A DNA stretch of 64,000 bases from UBA5239 sp040391785 (GTDB lineage: Bacteria; Verrucomicrobiota; Lentisphaeria; Victivallales; Victivallaceae): contig JBEBXH010000012.1 in NCBI GenBank assembly GCA_040391785.1, positions 1-64,000 on the forward strand, read 5' to 3'. Shown here in pieces: positions 34,057 to 42,432 of this stretch. A program made the translations under genes and the position numbers. Numbering within the stretch: position 1 is the stretch's first letter; every line of letters begins with the position of its first letter. The notes below the pieces were generated by a model. It saw only the letters and a list, made by a program, of their open reading frames with translations, did not search any database and was not told the origin of the DNA.

Positions 34057-34956
34057 ATGTCGGCATTTCTATTCATTCATTTTCGCTATGGCAAACCGGA
34101 AGTGGAGCAGGTCCATTTCGCGGTAAGCAAAGACGGCCTTCATTGGGAAGCGCTTAACGGCGGCAAACCGATCATGGAGCAGACCGAGGGCGAAGAAGGC
34201 GGCATCCGCGACCCGTTCATTTATCGAAAGCCGGACGGCACATTCATCATTCTCGCCACCGATTTGTGCCTGTTCAAGCACTGGGAGCGGGGCTGGGAGC
34301 CGGTAATCAACAACGGTAGCAAAGACATCATCATCTGGGAGTCGCCGGATCTGGTCAACTGGAGCGGTCCGCGGCGGCTGACCATCGACCTGCCCGGCCT
34401 CGGCTGCGTCTGGGCCCCGGAGGTATTTTTCGACGAAACCCGCCAGAAATCGCTGCTCATCTGGTCATCCAAGCTCGCCGGCGAGGAGTTCATGAAGGTT
34501 TACGCCGCGTATACGGACGACTTCATCACCTATGAGAAACCGTTCATGTTCGTCGAGGGCAAAAAAGCCGTTCTGGACACCGATCTGGTCCGGGATGACG
34601 ACGGCACGTACTACCGCTTCACCAGCAATGCGTTCCATGACATGACCGTGATGGAAAAAGCGCCGGCGCTGGAGGGCCCGTGGACGATGGTTGAGGACTA
34701 CAATCTGATGGACCGCCGGGTCTATGAGGGGCCCATCGCATACCGGCTGCCGGACGGCCGCTGGTGTCTGCTGCTGGACCACTTCGGCCCGGTGAAATCC
34801 CGTCATGGCTACAACGCATTTTTCGCCGATGATCTGGCTTCCGGCAATTTCATTCAGGCCAGACCGGAGGAGTACTCCATGCCGTACAAAATGAAACACG
34901 GCGGCGTCATGAAAATCACCGATGAAGAATATCAACGCTTGAAAAACGCATTCTGA
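34057..34956 (+). CDS. Glycoside hydrolase, GH43-like
   Basis: A 299-residue cytoplasmic beta-propeller protein of the GH43 type, of a different subgroup from the gene at 31657. It has EEGGIRDPFIYRK with the candidate base Asp, VLDTDLVRDDDGTYY with the modulator Asp, and RRVYEGPIAYRL with the candidate acid Glu. Repeated SPDLVNWS and SKDGLHWE segments are typical of the fold. It probably acts on arabino-oligosaccharides together with the flanking GH51 enzymes. AAGAGGAAG precedes the ATG. It lies 16 bases after one GH51 gene and 30 bases before the other. Confidence 0.87.
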   Translation: MSAFLFIHFRYGKPEVEQVHFAVSKDGLHWEALNGGKPIMEQTEGEEGGIRDPFIYRKPDGTFIILATDLCLFKHWERGWEPVINNGSKDIIIWESPDLVNWSGPRRLTIDLPGLGCVWAPEVFFDETRQKSLLIWSSKLAGEEFMKVYAAYTDDFITYEKPFMFVEGKKAVLDTDLVRDDDGTYYRFTSNAFHDMTVMEKAPALEGPWTMVEDYNLMDRRVYEGPIAYRLPDGRWCLLLDHFGPVKSRHGYNAFFADDLASGNFIQARPEEYSMPYKMKHGGVMKITDEEYQRLKNAF

Positions 34957-34986
34957 AATCTATAATATATCAGGAGACTTACCACT

Positions 34987-36510
34987 ATGAAAAGCAAAAT
35001 CACTGTCAACAAGAAATTCGCCATCAGCCCGATCGACCGCCGTATTTACTCCGGATTCATCGAACACCTCGGCCGCGCCGTGTACGAAGGCATTTACCAG
35101 CCGGACCACGCCACCGCCGACGCGGACGGATTCCGCACCGACGTGCTCGAACTGGTGCGCGAGCTCGATATGCCGATGACCCGTTATCCGGGCGGCAACT
35201 TCGTCTCCATTTACAACTGGGAGGACGGCGTGGGACCGAAGGAACAGCGCCCGGTCCGCCTCGATCTCGCCTGGCAGGCGCTGGAGCCGAACGAATTCGG
35301 CACCGATGAATTCATGCGCTGGTGCAAAAAGGCCAACACCGAACCCATGATGGCCGTGAACCTCGGTACCCGCGGCCCCAAGGAAGCGCAGGAACTGTTT
35401 GAATATTGCAATTTTCCCGGCGGCACCGAGCTCTCCGACCGCCGCCGCGCCAACGGTGCGGAAGAGCCCTATAACGTCAAAGTCTGGTGCCTCGGCAATG
35501 AAATGGACGGCCCGTGGCAGTTCGGCCAGCGCTCGGCGGAAGATTACGGCCGGGTTTGCCGCGAAGCCGCCAAGATGATGAAATGCATGGACGACTCCAT
35601 CGAGCTGATCGTCTGCGGCTCCTCCAGCAGCGGCATGCCGACGCTGGGCAGCTGGGAGGAAACGGTGCTGGATTACACCTTCAATTATGTCGATTACATT
35701 TCGATCCATCATTACTTCGGCAATCCCCGCAGCATGGCCGCCGGCTACCTCGCCCGCGCCGAAGTCATGGAGCAGTATATCAACAAAATCGTCGCCTCCT
35801 GCGATGCCGTGGCCACCAAGAAAAAATCGGACAAGAAAATCATGCTTTCCTTTGACGAATGGAACGTCTGGTTCCACTCGCACGGCGCCAAAGACGTCAA
35901 GCCCAAATGGACCGTGGCCCGCAATATTCTGGAAGACATTTACAACACCGAGGACGCGCTGCTGGTCGGTATGCTCATGATGACCCTGATTAACCACGCC
36001 GACCGGGTGAAAATCGCCTGCATCGCCCAGAGCGTCAACGTGATCGCGCCGATCATGACCAGCAAGGAAGGCAAGGCTTGGAAACAGACCATTTTCTACC
36101 CCTTCGCCTACACCAGCAAATACGGCCGCGGCACCGCGCTGCAGACCGTCATCGAATCCGGCAATTACGAAACGGAATTTCAGACCATGCCGCACGAAAA
36201 ACCGGAGAAAGTCGTCGCGCCATATCTCTACTGCAGCGTGGTGGACAACGAGGACGCCGGCGAAGTCGTCATTTTCGCCTGCAACCGCAATCTGCAGGAA
36301 GCCATGGAACTGGAAACTACGCTCGAAAACTTCGCGCCGAAATCCATCATCGAAGCGGTCACGCTGCACCATGCCGACCTGAAAGCCGTCAACTCCGAGG
36401 AGAACGAACAGGTCAAAGCCGAACCGCTCACCGGCGGCACCGTCTCCGGCAACACGCTGAAAAGCACCCTGCCCGCCGCCTCCTGGAACATGATCCGGGT
36501 CAAATACTGA
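34987..36510 (+). CDS. Alpha-L-arabinofuranosidase GH51, canonical copy
   Basis: A 507-residue cytoplasmic GH51 enzyme that removes alpha-L-arabinofuranose from arabinan or arabinoxylan fragments. Acid/base Glu172 and nucleophile Glu291 are present, and the family motif GFIEHLGRAVYEG and SIHHYFG are intact, unlike in the paralogue upstream. The two genes share long stretches of identical sequence and equal length, so they arose by tandem duplication with a GH43 gene between them. CAGGAGACTTACC precedes the ATG. It is the last gene of the operon and its stop is only 8 bases from the convergent beta-helix gene. Confidence 0.95.
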   Translation: MKSKITVNKKFAISPIDRRIYSGFIEHLGRAVYEGIYQPDHATADADGFRTDVLELVRELDMPMTRYPGGNFVSIYNWEDGVGPKEQRPVRLDLAWQALEPNEFGTDEFMRWCKKANTEPMMAVNLGTRGPKEAQELFEYCNFPGGTELSDRRRANGAEEPYNVKVWCLGNEMDGPWQFGQRSAEDYGRVCREAAKMMKCMDDSIELIVCGSSSSGMPTLGSWEETVLDYTFNYVDYISIHHYFGNPRSMAAGYLARAEVMEQYINKIVASCDAVATKKKSDKKIMLSFDEWNVWFHSHGAKDVKPKWTVARNILEDIYNTEDALLVGMLMMTLINHADRVKIACIAQSVNVIAPIMTSKEGKAWKQTIFYPFAYTSKYGRGTALQTVIESGNYETEFQTMPHEKPEKVVAPYLYCSVVDNEDAGEVVIFACNRNLQEAMELETTLENFAPKSIIEAVTLHHADLKAVNSEENEQVKAEPLTGGTVSGNTLKSTLPAASWNMIRVKY

Positions 36511-36518
36511 TATTCAAG

Positions 36519-38108
36519 TTACGGATTCGGTTCGGCGATGAAGTCGCGTCCGCCGGGCGGGATATGACCATCGCCGAAGTACCAGGCGGTACCCGGCGTG
36601 CGCTTCGCCAGCGCCGGGTTCGGTTGGCCGCCGCTGTAAGGCTGGTTGGTACGGATGTCGCAATTGCGCAGGATAAAGCGGGTCGTTTCCGCTGAACCAT
36701 TGAGATTACGGCTGGCGACCGCCGGGCGATTCAGATCATAACTGAAGATTGAAAAACGGCAGTCATTCAGGTTGGTATGAAAGTCGTTTTTATCGTCCGA
36801 GCCGTCGTCCAACAGTAATATTGCGGGCAGTGACTTTTCGCCGGAACCGGCGATAGTCACTTTGGCGGTGGCATTGTACAAGCCGCGGCGGTTCAGCAGG
36901 TATCCCCGCGCGCCCTCGATACTGCCGGTATGGTTGAACTGAAAACAATTCCAGATTTCCAACGCATAGACATGGGAACCATTCTGGTGCTTGAATCCGG
37001 CGCCGTCCTCCCCGGAATTCCTTTTCTGCATAAAGGTCCATCCCAAATCAACCATGCCGGCCATGTTGATCAGCACGCACGGCGAGACATAATCATAGGC
37101 GACCAGGCGGTTCAGCCCGGTGAGGGCAAACACCGTATTGCTGTATCCGGCGACCGATTCGAGCCCCAGCGCCGATTTGACCTCCAGTGCGGTGTCGGAA
37201 ACATAATCGCCATTGGTACGGCGGAGCGCCGGAAAACGCCGGACATCGGTGCCGCCGGCCGTCTCCCGTCCACCCGACCAGCTGATGATCAGCGGCAGAT
37301 TCGCCCATACCTGCAGATTGTGGTAACGCGTTTCCTCACCGGCGATATTGATGACTCCGATGGTCCCGAAGCCATTATTGGCCTTGACGGCACTTCCCAT
37401 GTTGATATAAATATTTTCATGGTACTGGTCGCCTGCCCACATGCGCCCAGCGCAGCGCGCCTGCAGAATTCCGATATCGCTCGGGCTGCGGCTGCCACGG
37501 AGAATACCGAGATTTTTCAGGTGGATGCTGTCGGCATTGCTGCATTCGATGACCGGGTTGCCGCTGCCGGTGTTGCCGAGCAGCAGCGTTCCTTTCTCAT
37601 ACTGCCCCGACCGCACGGAACCTTCCAGCGTGACCCCGGAAAAATTCTGCGGTTTGTTTCCGCCGAGGCGGATCACCTTTGCAACATTGTAACGGCGGTT
37701 CAACAACGAAACCTTGTGAACTCCGTGAGCCGCCCAAGCCAGCGCGCGGTTGATCGCCGGTGACCAGTCATCCGCCTCGTCGTTATATTTCCCGTCATGA
37801 AACCATTCAGGTAAAACCGCCGGAATTTTCGGCGTACCGGCAAGCTGTCCCTCGCCGGAAAAGATGCGGTAATATCCGGCTTCGAGGCCGCCATTGATGG
37901 TCAGGGTACTCCCAGTGGCAATCCGGAATCCGCCCCCCGCAGAAATTTTCAGGGTAATGTTTTCCGGCACGGTCAGGTCGGCGTTGACCGGAATCTGCGT
38001 GGTGATATGAATTTCGCCGACGACGTCACCCTGCGCGGCAATGCGCTGCGCCAGCTCGGAGGCGTTCAGGGAAAACGTTGCGATAAAGAGTAGAATCAGA
38101 CGATGCAT
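36519..38108 (-). CDS. Secreted right-handed beta-helix protein (pectate-lyase-like), paralogue 2
   Basis: A 529-residue exported protein. The start was set at 38108 (MHRLILLFIATFSLNA), which overlaps the preceding stop as TAATG and has GAGGT upstream. The N-terminal part has a short beta-repeat (NADLTVPENITLKISAGGG...GSTLTINGGLEAG). A long parallel beta-helix follows that opens with LPEWFHDGKYNDEADDWSPAINRALAWA, the entry motif of pectate-lyase-superfamily proteins. It is a clear paralogue of the gene at 38108-39508. It could be a lyase, a hydrolase or a binding protein; no catalytic set is certain. Confidence 0.75.
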   Translation of the reverse strand: MHRLILLFIATFSLNASELAQRIAAQGDVVGEIHITTQIPVNADLTVPENITLKISAGGGFRIATGSTLTINGGLEAGYYRIFSGEGQLAGTPKIPAVLPEWFHDGKYNDEADDWSPAINRALAWAAHGVHKVSLLNRRYNVAKVIRLGGNKPQNFSGVTLEGSVRSGQYEKGTLLLGNTGSGNPVIECSNADSIHLKNLGILRGSRSPSDIGILQARCAGRMWAGDQYHENIYINMGSAVKANNGFGTIGVINIAGEETRYHNLQVWANLPLIISWSGGRETAGGTDVRRFPALRRTNGDYVSDTALEVKSALGLESVAGYSNTVFALTGLNRLVAYDYVSPCVLINMAGMVDLGWTFMQKRNSGEDGAGFKHQNGSHVYALEIWNCFQFNHTGSIEGARGYLLNRRGLYNATAKVTIAGSGEKSLPAILLLDDGSDDKNDFHTNLNDCRFSIFSYDLNRPAVASRNLNGSAETTRFILRNCDIRTNQPYSGGQPNPALAKRTPGTAWYFGDGHIPPGGRDFIAEPNP

Positions 38109-39508
38109 TATTTGACCTCGAGGTTGACGACATTGTCCAGATTGCCGTTGAAATTGCATTTTTCAAGCACAAAACCACCTTGTCCGCCGAACCGTTTGTA
38201 TTCCGCCAGCGGCCGCTCATTGTCGTAACTGTGGAAAGTCAGGTTTACATTGCGCCACGAATGCTTGCCGCCGTCGTCATAAAACTGGATGAAAGGCTGT
38301 TTATTGTTTTTGCCGACTCCGGCGACCCGGACGTTGATTTCAGCCTCACCGAGTGTGCGCCGGTTCAGCATGAATCCAGCCGCACCTTCGATCGCTCCGA
38401 ACAGACGGAACTGGTGAAGATTCCAGTTTTCCACGGCATAGCGGTAACTTCCAGCCTGCACGCCGGGTTTCCCGGAAGCGCGCATTTGCAGGAAGGTGTG
38501 GCCCATATCGACCGTACCGGCCGCATTCGCCAGAAAACACGGCGACACATAATCATAAGCGATCAGCCGCCCCAGCCCGCTCATGGCGAAAACCGTATTG
38601 GATGCGTTCTGGGCCAGCGGACGGCCGCACGCAGAACTGAAACGGTAATTGCGCTGACTGCCGTTCAGGGCCGGATTCGTGACCATGATCGAGTCGGTCC
38701 AGGTAATGGTCATGGGCAGATTGGCCCAGATCTGCAGATTGTGGTAACGGCTCTCCTCGGCGGCGAGATTGACCAGTCCGATTGTGCCGATGCCGTTGTG
38801 CACCTGGGGATTGGACCCCATATTGATATAGAGGTTTTCGTAATAGTGATCCCCGCCCCAGCCGATCTCCGCGCCGCGCGCCTGCAATACACCGATGGTG
38901 CTCGGATTGCGGCTGCCGGCACGCAACCCCAAGTCCACCAGATGAAGCCCGTCCGTATCAGTCGTTTCAATGACTGGCTTGCCGTCCCCGGTATTGCCGA
39001 TCAGAAAAGTACCGCGCTCATACTGGGTACTGCGCAATGCCCCGGCGAGTTTCATTCCGGCGCGATTATTCCCTCTCGCCGAAGTCAAGTCGATGACGGA
39101 GTCGACATTGTAATTACGCGGTTCAAGCCGGACGATGCGACAATTGGTATTTGCCCAGTCGATTGCACGGTTGATGGCCGGCGCCCAATCGCTGCTTTCG
39201 TCGTTATAAGCGCCGTCAAAGAACCATTCCGGCAGAACCGCCGATATTCTGGCGTCACCGGCGACCTTGCCGCCGCCGGCAAAGATCCGGTAGGCCCCGG
39301 CCTCTAGCCGTCCATTGACGGTGAGCGTGGCCCCGGCGGCAATATCGAGGTACCCGCCCGGTTCGACGCGCAGGGTCTGCCGGGGCGAAATAACGACATC
39401 GGATGTAACGGAAAACGGTTTATCGATCACGATCAAGGCCGCGGAAAAATCAGCGCCACAGGCAATTATCGAAGCAAAAAAGGACAGGATAAGGAAATAT
39501 GTTTTCAT
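38108..39508 (-). CDS. Secreted right-handed beta-helix protein (pectate-lyase-like), paralogue 1
   Basis: A 466-residue exported protein with signal peptide (MKTYFLILSFFASIIACG). The domain order is as in its downstream paralogue: a small beta N-domain (SPRQTLRVEPGGYLDIAAG), then a beta-helix opening with LPEWFFDGAYNDESSDWAPAINRAIDWA and containing DGLHLVDLGLRAGSRNPSTIGVL. The start at 39508 follows GGTGAGAAC and lies 6 bases inside the end of the pseudopilin gene. Both paralogues have the same GSR-(N/S)PS-IG block, suggesting a shared glycan ligand. It is the third gene of the GntR operon. Confidence 0.75.
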   Translation of the reverse strand: MKTYFLILSFFASIIACGADFSAALIVIDKPFSVTSDVVISPRQTLRVEPGGYLDIAAGATLTVNGRLEAGAYRIFAGGGKVAGDARISAVLPEWFFDGAYNDESSDWAPAINRAIDWANTNCRIVRLEPRNYNVDSVIDLTSARGNNRAGMKLAGALRSTQYERGTFLIGNTGDGKPVIETTDTDGLHLVDLGLRAGSRNPSTIGVLQARGAEIGWGGDHYYENLYINMGSNPQVHNGIGTIGLVNLAAEESRYHNLQIWANLPMTITWTDSIMVTNPALNGSQRNYRFSSACGRPLAQNASNTVFAMSGLGRLIAYDYVSPCFLANAAGTVDMGHTFLQMRASGKPGVQAGSYRYAVENWNLHQFRLFGAIEGAAGFMLNRRTLGEAEINVRVAGVGKNNKQPFIQFYDDGGKHSWRNVNLTFHSYDNERPLAEYKRFGGQGGFVLEKCNFNGNLDNVVNLEVK

Positions 39509-39512
39509 GTTC

Positions 39513-40190
39513 TCACCAGAAAAATTCACGGGTTTTCAACTCTTCAAGCGTCATGCCGGAAACGGAGCCGTCGAGACGGGTAATATTCATGCGTTTGTCA
39601 TGATGCAGCACGGAATCGATCATATTACGGACTGTATTCCAGTCGGCATCATTATTGACCCGCATAAAGACATCGGCGGTACAACGATGCGCACGGCTCT
39701 CCCAGTATAGAATCTTGCTGGAGTCATCCAGGCGGGTGATTTTCTTGTTGCGCCCGTAACCGTTCATATAATAGGAGCACCCCAGATAATATTTGAAGTT
39801 GTTATTTGCCCCCAGCGCATCGATGATGATTTCCGGAGCCGAAGGACACCGGAGCAGTTCATTATTCAGGATGCGGTCGCCATTATAGCCTCCGATATCC
39901 CAATATCGAAAGAGCTGCCACGCCCACGCCGGATTGCTTCCGCTGCCGTTGGAGCCGAGGACATTCCAGCCCAGTCCGTCGAACCGTGGCGCGCTCATGA
40001 TACGATCATCATTGTCATCGGTGTAGAGTGCGGTCCCAAGAACCAGTTGCTTCTGATTATTCAAACACTTGGTCATTTTCGCCCTGGCCCGCGCCTTATT
40101 CAATGCAGGCAGCAGCATCGCTGCCAGTATTGCGATAATCGCAATCACTACCAATAACTCTATAAGTGTGAATTTTGCTCGCTTTTTCAT
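39513..40190 (-). CDS. Pseudopilin-like protein with H-X9-DG motif
   Basis: A 225-residue pseudopilin. The N-terminal MKKRAKFTLIELLVV is followed by IAIIAILAAMLLPALNKA. The head domain ends with an H-X9-DG motif (His-DKRMNITRL-AspGly). The residue before FTLIE is Lys instead of Gly. Several cysteines (KCLNN, RCPS, GCSY, RCTA) could form disulfides in the head. It lies 11 bases after the GntR-type regulator and just ahead of two secreted beta-helix genes, so it is part of their operon. No pilus assembly genes are nearby. Confidence 0.88.
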   Translation of the reverse strand: MKKRAKFTLIELLVVIAIIAILAAMLLPALNKARARAKMTKCLNNQKQLVLGTALYTDDNDDRIMSAPRFDGLGWNVLGSNGSGSNPAWAWQLFRYWDIGGYNGDRILNNELLRCPSAPEIIIDALGANNNFKYYLGCSYYMNGYGRNKKITRLDDSSKILYWESRAHRCTADVFMRVNNDADWNTVRNMIDSVLHHDKRMNITRLDGSVSGMTLEELKTREFFW

Positions 40191-40201
40191 ATTGTTCTCC
40201 T

Positions 40202-41281
40202 TCAGTTGATATGTTCGGATTCAAGATAAACTTTGGTATTGATGGCCGCTTCTTTGTGGAGCAGCCGGTTCATCAGTTGATCGACGGCGCATTCGGCCAG
40301 ATTCATCAGGTCGAACTGGAAAAAATCCACCGGATGCGGCGAGGGAATCGCCATCGGAATCTGCAAATTCCGCACGCACATGAATTTGGGCCGGTAATCA
40401 CTGTAGGCGAGCCGCGAAGCCAGCCCCATAGCCATGGTATCGTCGCAGAGAATCAGCACGTCGGGACGCTGCGCTTCAGGAAGCTCCAGCAACCGCTCCG
40501 CGATCCGCCCTCCCCCCTCGACATTGAAATCGGCGAAATAATTCTCTTCCGGATCCGTCCCGGGAAAATGTTTCGTGCAGAAAGCGGCAAAACGCGGAAA
40601 CACGTAATCGCGGATCTGATTGTCCGAGGATATGACCAGTCCCGGATGCCGGTATCCTTGTTTGACCGCACACCGGAGCGCCTTTTCCGCCATCCCGGCC
40701 ATGTCGATGAAAACTCCGTGCGACACCGGCAGTTCAGTACCGGCGTATACCCACTCCACCCCATGCGAAAACAGCAATTCATCGGAGATATCCTCCACCC
40801 GCGTCAGCCACAGAATTCCCTGCAAGGCGCCCTGCTCGATTTTGCGCAGCAGGCCGGGATAGGATTCGGCCAGCGTCACCCCTTTCGGCGCAGCGCTCAG
40901 ATGATGATAAAAAAGCTCGCTCCGGCAGCCGCGCTCCTGCAAGGCCCCCTGAATATAGTGGGTCAGCAGAGAATTGAACTGGCTGGCATCCAGTTCGGCG
41001 CAAACCACGCCGATGGTGCGCCCGGCATAACCGTCGGCGGTGGTATTGCGAACGAACATGCCGACTTTGTCGCGCACCTCGATCACCCCGTCATCCGCCA
41101 GGTGACGCAGCGCCCCCGAAATCGCGTGATTCCCCACCCCGAGCTCGCGCCGCAGCACCGCGCAGGACGGCAGTTTATCGCCCACCTGCAGCCTGCAGTC
41201 AAAGATATAGCGCACAATACTGCGCTTGACGACCTCTGTTTTCAATTCTGTCCGCATCTGAAACCTGTTATGATTTTTCAT
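40202..41281 (-). CDS. GntR-type winged helix regulator fused to LacI-like sugar-binding domain
   Basis: A 359-residue regulator. A GntR winged helix occupies about residues 10-80 (DKLPSCAVLRRELGVGNHAISGALRHLADDGVIEV). A LacI-like periplasmic-binding effector domain follows (TIGVVCAEL, GILWLTRVEDI, GLVISSDN, DVLILCDDTMAMGLASRL). This GntR-LacI hybrid resembles AraR-type regulators, which control arabinose and pectin genes. The ATG at 41281 was chosen; a second at 41257 has a better spaced CAGGT and would also keep the domain intact. It heads the pseudopilin and beta-helix operon and has an operator-like dyad at its expected transcription start. Confidence 0.88.
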   Translation of the reverse strand: MKNHNRFQMRTELKTEVVKRSIVRYIFDCRLQVGDKLPSCAVLRRELGVGNHAISGALRHLADDGVIEVRDKVGMFVRNTTADGYAGRTIGVVCAELDASQFNSLLTHYIQGALQERGCRSELFYHHLSAAPKGVTLAESYPGLLRKIEQGALQGILWLTRVEDISDELLFSHGVEWVYAGTELPVSHGVFIDMAGMAEKALRCAVKQGYRHPGLVISSDNQIRDYVFPRFAAFCTKHFPGTDPEENYFADFNVEGGGRIAERLLELPEAQRPDVLILCDDTMAMGLASRLAYSDYRPKFMCVRNLQIPMAIPSPHPVDFFQFDLMNLAECAVDQLMNRLLHKEAAINTKVYLESEHIN

Positions 41282-41283
41282 TG

Positions 41284-41301
41284 TATCCCGATTTCGGTAT
41301 A
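41284..41301. promoter_or_regulatory. Operator-like dyad at the GntR-type gene
   Basis: TATCCCGATTTCGGTATA is an imperfect 18-bp palindrome (14 of 18 positions symmetric). It lies about 5 bases from the -10 box and therefore over the expected transcription start. It probably serves autoregulation. Confidence 0.5.
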
Positions 41302-41306
41302 GAGTT

Positions 41307-41334
41307 ATTATAACGGTATTTTCCGGTTTTGTCA
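41307..41334 (-). promoter_or_regulatory. Promoter of the GntR-pseudopilin-beta-helix operon
   Basis: On the minus strand: TTGACA (41334-41329 region, TGTCAA on the plus strand at 41330), 17 bases, TATAAT (41312-41307). Both hexamers match the sigma-70 consensus. Confidence 0.8.
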
Positions 41335-41502
41335 ACCCCTGTGCGATGAAAAAAACGCAATAAAATCCGGACGGGTCCGGGAAAAACTTCCGTCTATTCC
41401 GTGGTTTCATCTCATTCATAAGTCTGAATATAAAACCTGACTTGATATTTAGGATTTCCCGATGTACATTCCAGATAGGTATCAATCAGAATATTAAGAC
41501 AC

Positions 41503-42432
41503 ATGTTTCCTGAACTCGATAAAATTACAGCCAATGATCCAGATGCGCTGGCGGAACTCGACGCCGGCGGGCTGCTGATTGCCCCGGGGGAAAATCTGGA
41601 AACTTATATCGGGCGGATCCGGGGATTGCTGGCCTTTAACGAACAGGTTGAGAAGGACCTGGCGGAGAAAGGCGAGTTCGAACTGGAAGAAGGTTTCATG
41701 CTGTCGGCCGCCGATCGCATTCCACCGGAAATCATCGATGAGGGCGCGGCCATTACTGAGCCTTTGTACGCGGTGGCGATCCGCTGGGTGCCGGGATTTT
41801 TTCTTTCGCAGAGCCTGGGACTGCTGTGGGGCGGATGCTCCTTTACCGAGAGCGGCACCGATTTGAATTTATTCCTGATCCGGGGCTGCTTCGCCAGGCG
41901 CAAGCGCTGGTTCATTTACCGGCGCGAAGAGCTTACCGCGCATGAGTTGTGCCACGCCGCCCGCAATGTCCTCGAGGATGAACCTTACGAGGAGTATTTC
42001 GCCTATCAGACCTCGCCGATCAAGAGCCGCCGCTACATCGGGGCTTGTTTCCGCACGCGGTTGGATGCATTGTTGTTCCTCGGTCCGGTGCTGATTTTGC
42101 TGATCGCCGAAATCATCCGGACCTCGACCGGCTGGAATTACCCGATCTGGCCATTCTGGATTTTCGCCGGACTTTATCCGCTGTTTCTGCTGGTCCGCAA
42201 CCAGATGGAGCGCAACCGCGTGCACCGCGCCGCCGCCGCGCTGCGCCTGGCCGGAATCAAAAACCCGCAGGCGGTGCTGTTCCGCTCGGTGACGGCGGAA
42301 ATACGGCGTTTCGCCGCCATGAAATCCGCCGCTGAAGTCACTGTTTACATCGACGAACTGGCCGCCGCAGAACTGCGCTGGCGGCTGATCAAATACCGTT
42401 TCGTGGAGGAGACGCATCATGAAAACGATTGA
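41503..42432 (+). CDS. Membrane protein with HELCH motif, putative zinc peptidase
   Basis: I do not recognise a named family for this 309-residue protein. It contains HELCH (His147-Glu148-x-x-His151), an HExxH zinc-binding motif, followed 10-20 residues later by acidic residues in EDEPYEEYFAYQ that could supply a third ligand. Two membrane helices follow (ALLFLGPVLILLIAEII and WPFWIFAGLYPLFLLV). The rest is helical. A membrane-bound metalloprotease is a reasonable guess. Its stop overlaps the Nif3 start (ATGA), and it heads a nine-gene operon dominated by lipoproteins. Confidence 0.6.
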   Translation: MFPELDKITANDPDALAELDAGGLLIAPGENLETYIGRIRGLLAFNEQVEKDLAEKGEFELEEGFMLSAADRIPPEIIDEGAAITEPLYAVAIRWVPGFFLSQSLGLLWGGCSFTESGTDLNLFLIRGCFARRKRWFIYRREELTAHELCHAARNVLEDEPYEEYFAYQTSPIKSRRYIGACFRTRLDALLFLGPVLILLIAEIIRTSTGWNYPIWPFWIFAGLYPLFLLVRNQMERNRVHRAAAALRLAGIKNPQAVLFRSVTAEIRRFAAMKSAAEVTVYIDELAAAELRWRLIKYRFVEETHHEND

